A DNA stretch of 64,000 nucleotides, taken from contig BCKQ01000003.1 in assembly GCA_001600695.1 (NCBI GenBank), positions 1,835,934-1,899,933 of the forward strand. Direction: 5' to 3'. The position numbers were made by a program, and so were the translations under genes. Origin of the DNA: Ascoidea asiatica (taxonomy: Eukaryota; Ascomycota; Saccharomycetes; Ascoideales; Ascoideaceae). Positions 58,432 through 64,000 of this stretch are shown piece after piece. Under the pieces are notes generated by a model. The model saw only the letters and a list, made by a program, of their open reading frames with translations, made no database searches and was not told the DNA's origin. Every line of letters begins with the position of its first letter. The stretch's first letter is position 1.

Positions 58432-60810
58432 TTAGTAAAAAGGTTTTAAATTATTTATAAAACAACCTGGCATATCTTTTTTCCTCTCCACTAATTCACC
58501 AATTTTGTAAATGGTTTCACCTTGAGCTTCTAATAATTCAGTGACTTCTTTAACTTTATCTTTTTCAACTATTGCAACCATACCAATTCCTAAATTGAGA
58601 GTTTTAAATATATCATCAAGTGGAATATTTCCAGCTTTACCAAACCATTTGAATATCTCTTGAATTTCCCAAGTACCAAACTCAATTTTAGCTGATAGTG
58701 TTTTAGGTAAGGCTCTAGGAATGTTTTCAATTAATCCACCACCGGTTATATTAGCCAATCCTAACAATATCTGTTTTCTTACTAAAGGCAAAAGTTGTTT
58801 AACATATATTCTAGTTGGTACTAAACAACTTTCACCAATAGTTTTATTTGGATTCCATGGAGCTTCATCAAACCAGCTTAATCCTTTGACTTTTAAAACT
58901 TTTCTAACTAAAGAAAATCCATTAGAATGTAATCCATTTGATGCAATCCCTAAAATAATATTTCCTTGTTCCATTAAATTTTTCTTTGGTAATATTTGAT
59001 TTTTAATGACAGCTCCAACAGCAGTTCCATTTGTATCGTAATGTCCAGGTTCATACATACCTGGCATTTCTGAAGTTTCTCCACCAACTAAAGCACATCC
59101 AGATAAAAGACACCCATCAGCAACACCTTTAACAAAATCTATTGCAATGTCAATCTCAAGTTTTCCGGTAGCGAAATAATCTAAAAATAAAAGTGATTCG
59201 GCACCTTGAACAATCAAGTCATTAACATTCATTGCAACTAAATCAATTCCAACGGTATCATGAACATTCATTTCTTGGGCAATTATTAATTTAGTTCCAA
59301 CCCCATCAGTTGCAGCAACCAATAATGAGTCAGAATTATCATAACCTGCTGCCTTAAGGTCAAATAAACCACCAAAACCACCAATATCAGAATCCGCACC
59401 AGCTCTTTTAGTAGATTTAACTAAGGATTTTATTCTTTCAACTAAAAAGTTACCATTGTCAACAGAAACTCCAGAATTAGAATAAGTGATTGATTCCGAA
59501 TTTGTGGAATTTGATTGACGAAAAGCTCTATGAGCAATATCTGTTCTAAAATATTTTCCATTGAATTTAACGCAATCAACACTCTGATATGCTTTGGTAA
59601 CAGCTTCTTTCAAAGAAGAAGCGATTGATGTTGCAGCAATGACTCTGCCACCATTTGTTACAATTTTTTCATTAACGAATTTTGTGCCTGCGTGAAATAT
59701 AAAAGAGTCATTTGGTAAATTATTAAAATCAATTGATATTTCATCACCTTTTTTATAAGTTTCAGGATAACCTTTCGCAGCCATAACTACAGTTGTTGAA
59801 AAAGTATTTTTTCTTATTTTGAAATTGACAGAATCTAATCTATGCTCAGCACATGCAAGACAAATTTGAGCTAAATCAGAGTCATCGGATAATAAAGGTA
59901 ATACAGTTTGAGTTTCGGGATCCCCAAATCTAACATTATATTCAAGAACTTTTGGACCTGAATTAGTTAACATTATACCGGTAAAAAGTATACCAACAAA
60001 TGGGAAACCATCTTTTCTCATTCCATCAATTGACGGTTGTAAAATATATTTTCTAATTTTGATTAATAAATCGTCTGTTGCAATAGGAGCTGGAGCATAT
60101 GCACCCATTCCTCCTGTATTTAAACCAGTATCATTATTTCCAACTCTTTTATGATCTTGAGCTGGAGGTAAATCATAAGTAGTATAACCATCGGAAAAAG
60201 ATAAAATTGAAAGTTCATCACCTTCAAGAAATTCTTCAATAACAACTTCATCCCCAGCTTTTCCAAAAGCATGATCGACCATAATCTCTTTTAAAGCATC
60301 TAAAGCTTCAGTTTTATTTTGTGGAATTAAAACACCTTTTCCTGCAGCAATTCCAGAAGCCTTGATTACAACATTATGATCAATTGAATTTATATAATCT
60401 TTAGCCTTTTCATAATTATTAAAATTTTGAAATTCAGCGGTTGGAATATTATGTCTTTTCATGAAATCTTTTGAAAAAGTTTTTGAACCTTCCATTTTTG
60501 CAGCCTTTTCAGAAGGGCCAAAAACTGGAATTCCATGTTTTTGAAAAATAGAAGAGATTCCATCAACTAAAGGTTGTTCTGGGCCTGGAATAACTAAATT
60601 TATATCATTTTTTAAAGCAAAATCCAATAGTTTCGAAAAATCAGTTTTATTTGTACCAATTGGAATATTTGTAATTTTAGAATTTCCTAAAATTTGATTT
60701 GCATTTCCTGGAGCAATATAAATATTTTCAACAGAAGGAGATTTATTTAAAAAAAATGAAAGAGCAGATTCACGGCCTCCATTACCAAGCAATAAAATAT
60801 TCAAAGACAT
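58432..60810 (-). CDS. ADE5,7: Bifunctional GARS-AIRS (purine biosynthesis)
   Basis: The N-terminal half is glycinamide ribonucleotide synthetase and the C-terminal half is aminoimidazole ribonucleotide synthetase, the second and fifth steps of de novo purine synthesis. GARS motifs: ILLLGNGGRESAL (residues 4-16), FGPSEKAAKMEGSK, VIKASGIAAGKGV, and MGAYAPAPI and EYNVRFGDPE (ATP-grasp). AIRS motifs: GADSDIGGFGGLFDLKAAGY (about 470), DGVGTKL, ALVGGETSEMPGMY and GIASNGLHSNGFSLVRKV. The first ATG at 60810 gives 792 residues (S. cerevisiae 802); the frame continues six codons upstream to a GTG that is not needed. No GART formyltransferase domain is fused, as in other yeasts. Confidence 0.96.
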   Translation of the reverse strand: MSLNILLLGNGGRESALSFFLNKSPSVENIYIAPGNANQILGNSKITNIPIGTNKTDFSKLLDFALKNDINLVIPGPEQPLVDGISSIFQKHGIPVFGPSEKAAKMEGSKTFSKDFMKRHNIPTAEFQNFNNYEKAKDYINSIDHNVVIKASGIAAGKGVLIPQNKTEALDALKEIMVDHAFGKAGDEVVIEEFLEGDELSILSFSDGYTTYDLPPAQDHKRVGNNDTGLNTGGMGAYAPAPIATDDLLIKIRKYILQPSIDGMRKDGFPFVGILFTGIMLTNSGPKVLEYNVRFGDPETQTVLPLLSDDSDLAQICLACAEHRLDSVNFKIRKNTFSTTVVMAAKGYPETYKKGDEISIDFNNLPNDSFIFHAGTKFVNEKIVTNGGRVIAATSIASSLKEAVTKAYQSVDCVKFNGKYFRTDIAHRAFRQSNSTNSESITYSNSGVSVDNGNFLVERIKSLVKSTKRAGADSDIGGFGGLFDLKAAGYDNSDSLLVAATDGVGTKLIIAQEMNVHDTVGIDLVAMNVNDLIVQGAESLLFLDYFATGKLEIDIAIDFVKGVADGCLLSGCALVGGETSEMPGMYEPGHYDTNGTAVGAVIKNQILPKKNLMEQGNIILGIASNGLHSNGFSLVRKVLKVKGLSWFDEAPWNPNKTIGESCLVPTRIYVKQLLPLVRKQILLGLANITGGGLIENIPRALPKTLSAKIEFGTWEIQEIFKWFGKAGNIPLDDIFKTLNLGIGMVAIVEKDKVKEVTELLEAQGETIYKIGELVERKKDMPGCFINNLKPFY

Positions 60811-61992
60811 ATTTTTTGTGAATAACACTAACTTTGATATTTTATGAATAGAATTTTAAAATTATAATAAGGTCTTTTGAACCAGGTTAAATCAATAAAA
60901 ACCAAATAAAATAAACATTTTCAAAAAGCTATCCAAAGAAATTACCAAAAAAAAAACTTTCAAGTTGAAAAACATGACTCTCGACTTTTTATATCGAATT
61001 AAAATTTTTTCTAATTTTACGATGAGCATTGATTGGCTTTATTCGAAGTCTAAAAGGGAAATAATGTCAGAGGACAAAAACCGACCAAACTATTTTCAAC
61101 ATCCATAATAAAAAAAACAACAGCCGGTAAAGGTACCATAAGTTTGGCGACAAGGCGGAAAGTTTACAAATTGGTTTTCGGTGGTTTTTGTGTGTTTGAG
61201 CCGATGCAGTCCCAGCTCTCCGGGGTGTCGAAATTGCAGTCAGAGCTGTTCCTGTTTTCCAGGTCAAGAAGATGGAGACATCACAAAGTACGAGACTATG
61301 GAGAAAATGTCATTTATTATTTGTGTGTTTCGTTTATTGTTTATTTTTAATGCTTATTTCTTTGATATTTCTTTATTAACTTTGTATAATCTATTTTATT
61401 TATTTTTTTTTGAATAAATGTTTCTGATGCTTACCAATCAAAATGTTAGAACTTTGAATTAGTATTACGAGAGTATTAGAATCAGAGACACTGTTTGGTA
61501 GAGAAATACTAAATTAGGCAGGGAATTTAGGTTTTTTAGGATGTATTTCATATTATTTGATAATTGATGATTGATAAGTAATAAGTGATAATTAATGAAT
61601 TATCCGAGTATTGGATCTTAGTCACAGTTGCCTAAAAAAATAATAATTTAATTTTAATATTATACAGTAGTAGTACAGTATGAATTTGAAAATGTAGAAA
61701 ATATATATATATCTTCTTATCTTGAATCTTGGGAATATAGATTTAAGAGAAAGAGTTATTTTCTATTATATAACAAATAGAATGGCTTCTTTATTGACAT
61801 TTTTTCTCTATCAAAAGTAAAAATTAAAAAAATAAGAGATTAATCATTTTTGAAAAAGATATGTCTTTTTTATGAACTTTCCTGAACATTCGATTAAATT
61901 GCTTTACAAATTATTCTTTGAATTTTTGATATTTTTAACTTTTCAATATTTTGCTTATATTCTTTTTTTTTTTCAATTTTAAAACATAAAAA
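60811..61992. other. Divergent intergenic region
   Basis: This 1.18-kb region separates ADE5,7 and the transporter gene. A GC-richer island lies at about 61110-61290; ORFs of 66-78 codons crossing it begin at TTG or are antisense shadows and encode nothing recognisable. A TGAT-rich tract (about 61555-61600) follows. AT-rich leader DNA with T-tracts precedes the transporter ATG. Confidence 0.45.
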
Positions 61993-63834
61993 ATGCCCTT
62001 ATCTAAAAATAATATAGATCAAGATCAAGATGATGGAGATGCAAATAAACTACTTTATGGTATAGAAGCACTTAAATCAAATTCAAAAAAAGTAGAAGAT
62101 TCAAAACTTTTTTTAAGTTCCGAGAAAAATATAGAAACTAAAACAATCTCAAGTTATAAAAGTATTATTATAAGTAATAATGATAATAATAATAATTATA
62201 ATAATAATAATTGTAATAATGGAACTAGTGGAAATTTCAGTCCCAATCTCAATCCCAATTCCAATTCTAATGATAAAATTAATAACAATGAACAAATATT
62301 TACACTTATAAATGAAGATGATTCATTTGATCCACCACCAGATGGTGGATATGGATGGATTTGTGCAATTTGTGTTTTTTTAATAAATCTTAGTGCATGG
62401 GGAGGTAATAATGCATTTGGATCATTTTTAAATCATTATTTAACAACAGATTTTTTTCCAGGAGCAACAAAAATTGATTTTGCATTAATTGGAACAATTG
62501 GAGTTTCATTATCAATGTTTTTAGCACCATTTGTTTTAATTTTAAATGATTATTTAAATATTCAAATAGTTTGTTTAATTGGAACAATATTTCAAACAGG
62601 AGCATATATTGGAGCATCATATTCAAATAAAATTTATCAATTATATTTAAGTCAAGGAGTTTTATTAGGAATTTCATATGCATTTTTATTAAGTCCAGCA
62701 TCAATTGTTTTACCAACATGGTTTCTTAAAAAAAGATCATTAGCATTTAGTATTGGAGTTTCAGGTACTGGAGTTGGTGGAACAATATTTAATATTAGTG
62801 CGCAAAGATTAATTAATAAAACAGGAGATCAAAAATGGGCATTAAGAATGATTGGAATTGTTACTGGAGTTTTATGTTTAATTTCATCATTTTTAATTAA
62901 AACTAGAAAAAGTAAAATTGAATATGAAACTTTATCAGTACCTGTATCATTGGAAGTAAATGGAAATGAAAATAATGAAATTGATGATGAAATTGAAGTT
63001 GAAAATGAAATTATTGAAGTTGAAGTTGAAATTGGATCGGTGAATAAGAATAAGAATAAGAATATGAATGATATTAAGTATAAGAATAAAAATAAAGTTA
63101 GGAATAAGAATAAAAAATCAATCAAAGAATCATTTTCTAAAATTATTGATTTTAAAATTTGGAAAAATTTTCATTTATTTTTAATTTCAATTTGGTTTTC
63201 ATTTGCAGGATGTTTAGGATATGTTGTAATAAATTTTTCACTTTCAAATTATTGTACATCAATTGGATTAAGTCCATATAAAGCATCAATAACAGTTGCA
63301 ATATTTGATGGAGGACAAATTATTGGTAGACCATTAATTGGATATTTATCAGATAAATATGGTAGATTAAATATTTCAATAATTTTTTGTTTATTATCAT
63401 CATTTTTAATATTTGTATTTTGGATACCATCAAATACATATTCATCAATAATTGGATTTGGATTTATTAGTGGATTAATTGTTTCAATACCATGGACATC
63501 ATATGTACCATTAGCATCAGATATTGTTGGATCTAAGAATTTTCCATCAGCATTTAGTTTTTTAAATATAGTTGGAGGATGTTTTGCATTAATCACAGAA
63601 ATTATAGCCTTAGAAATGAGAGATTATTCAATTAAAAGACCATTTATTTGGTGTCAAATATATATTGGATTAATTTATTTTATTAGTATATTTTTTTTAA
63701 TTCCTGTTAGAGAATTTAAAATTAAAAAATTATTAAATTCAAGAATTCAATCAAATGATGAAAATGAAAATGAAATTTTAAAAAAAGGATTTAAAAATTA
63801 TTTAAAAAGATCAATTTATAAAGCTTTTGTATAA
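61993..63834 (+). CDS. Monocarboxylate-porter-like MFS transporter (Mch family)
   Basis: The protein is a 12-span major facilitator of the MCT/Mch group. The family signature PPPDGGYGWICAICVF opens span 1 (about residue 112), preceded by a 110-residue polar cytosolic tail. Spans follow at FALIGTIGVSLSMFLAPF, VCLIGTIFQTGAYIGASY, QGVLLGISYAFLLSPASIVL and LAFSIGVSGTGVGGTIFNIS, with RSLAFSIGVSGTGVGG typical of the family. A long cytosolic loop at about 315-375 is unusually composed of acidic then Lys/Asn-rich runs. The C-terminal six spans include FDGGQIIGRPLIGYLSDKYG, the second-half MFS loop motif. Yeast Mch proteins do not carry the usual monocarboxylates, and one (Mch5) takes up riboflavin, so the substrate is open. 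Confidence 0.85.
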   Translation: MPLSKNNIDQDQDDGDANKLLYGIEALKSNSKKVEDSKLFLSSEKNIETKTISSYKSIIISNNDNNNNYNNNNCNNGTSGNFSPNLNPNSNSNDKINNNEQIFTLINEDDSFDPPPDGGYGWICAICVFLINLSAWGGNNAFGSFLNHYLTTDFFPGATKIDFALIGTIGVSLSMFLAPFVLILNDYLNIQIVCLIGTIFQTGAYIGASYSNKIYQLYLSQGVLLGISYAFLLSPASIVLPTWFLKKRSLAFSIGVSGTGVGGTIFNISAQRLINKTGDQKWALRMIGIVTGVLCLISSFLIKTRKSKIEYETLSVPVSLEVNGNENNEIDDEIEVENEIIEVEVEIGSVNKNKNKNMNDIKYKNKNKVRNKNKKSIKESFSKIIDFKIWKNFHLFLISIWFSFAGCLGYVVINFSLSNYCTSIGLSPYKASITVAIFDGGQIIGRPLIGYLSDKYGRLNISIIFCLLSSFLIFVFWIPSNTYSSIIGFGFISGLIVSIPWTSYVPLASDIVGSKNFPSAFSFLNIVGGCFALITEIIALEMRDYSIKRPFIWCQIYIGLIYFISIFFLIPVREFKIKKLLNSRIQSNDENENEILKKGFKNYLKRSIYKAFV

Positions 63835-64000
63835 TAAAATAAATAATATTCAATTATTTGATTTTAAAATATATTAAAATAAGGTTAAAAGAAGGTTAAG
63901 TACGGTAAGATAAGCCTTTGTAAAATAAAATTATTTGGTAAGTTAAGGGAAAAGGATTGGATAAAGGTATAATCTAGAATAATAGGGGAAACTATCATAT
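63835..64000. other. 3' flank at window edge
   Basis: AT-rich sequence following the transporter stop; nothing further can be identified before the window ends. Confidence 0.4.

Overview
The window is nuclear DNA of an AT-rich budding yeast (Saccharomycotina). Genes are mostly intron-poor and separated by intergenic DNA. They encode typical ascomycete yeast proteins: a Bni1-type formin, an Ark/Prk kinase, Ctf4, Brl1/Brr6, Sar1, Ade5,7, Thi80, Rsm7, Taf3 and Nce103. A quadruple CX9C NDUFA8-type subunit implies that respiratory complex I is present, and there is a 4-hydroxyphenylpyruvate dioxygenase. Together these argue against Saccharomyces and its close relatives and for an earlier-diverging or otherwise complex-I-positive lineage. 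Genus and CUG-codon meaning cannot be settled from this window. Many proteins carry long Asn/Ser/Gln/Lys low-complexity tracts, as expected in a very AT-rich genome.

Layout: 1-3154 formin (runs off the left edge); 4.5 kb small EF-hand protein; 5.2-6.4 kb mitochondrial alpha/beta hydrolase (Imo32/Eat1 type); 7.2-9.1 kb phospholipase B; 9.3-11.7 kb HPPD with a repeat-bearing N-terminal extension; 12.8-14.1 kb 2-oxoglutarate/Fe(II) oxygenase; 15.2-19.6 kb Ark-family kinase; 21.2-21.8 kb ureidoglycolate lyase (DAL3); 22.2-23.4 kb Ser-rich protein with a fungal CBM1; 24.7-25.8 kb flavin-reductase-like protein; 26.6-27.3 kb beta-carbonic anhydrase; 27.8-28.6 kb SAR1, spliced, with a 19-nt first exon; 29.6-30.1 kb complex I NDUFA8; 30.4-31.8 kb TAF3-like; 32.2-33.1 kb AYR1-like SDR; then a 2.76 kb gene-free stretch; 35.8-37.4 kb Myb/SANT regulator; 38.2-38.8 kb Pst2/WrbA flavodoxin-like protein; 40.0-43.8 kb large J-domain protein; 44.5-47.6 kb Asn-rich unknown; 48.2-49.3 kb degenerate old-yellow-enzyme homologue; 49.8-50.9 kb BRL1/BRR6; 51.3-54.7 kb CTF4; 54.7-55.4 kb unknown, probably mitochondrial; 55.7-56.7 kb THI80; 57.1-58.0 kb RSM7; 58.4-60.8 kb ADE5,7; 62.0-63.8 kb monocarboxylate-type MFS transporter.

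No operon, transposon, tRNA or CRISPR was seen. Most genes are ordinary housekeeping loci that act independently. The intergenic regions repeatedly contain short GC-richer islands holding CACGTG (Cbf1/bHLH-type) sites. Specific regulatory signals include two ACGCGT (MluI cell-cycle) boxes before CTF4, GATA sites before DAL3, a Reb1-like TTACCCGG between SAR1 and the NDUFA8 gene, and an uORF overlapping the phospholipase B start codon.

The most noteworthy items are: (1) the 8-copy, 15-bp in-frame minisatellite in the HPPD N-terminal extension; (2) a CBM1 protein with no catalytic domain; (3) an intact OYE-like reading frame that has lost the active-site His/Asn and the GGSxENR region; (4) an open, ATG-less, presequence-like extension upstream of carbonic anhydrase; (5) a J-domain protein with three SUMO-interaction-like clusters. 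No wholly new multi-gene system was recognised.
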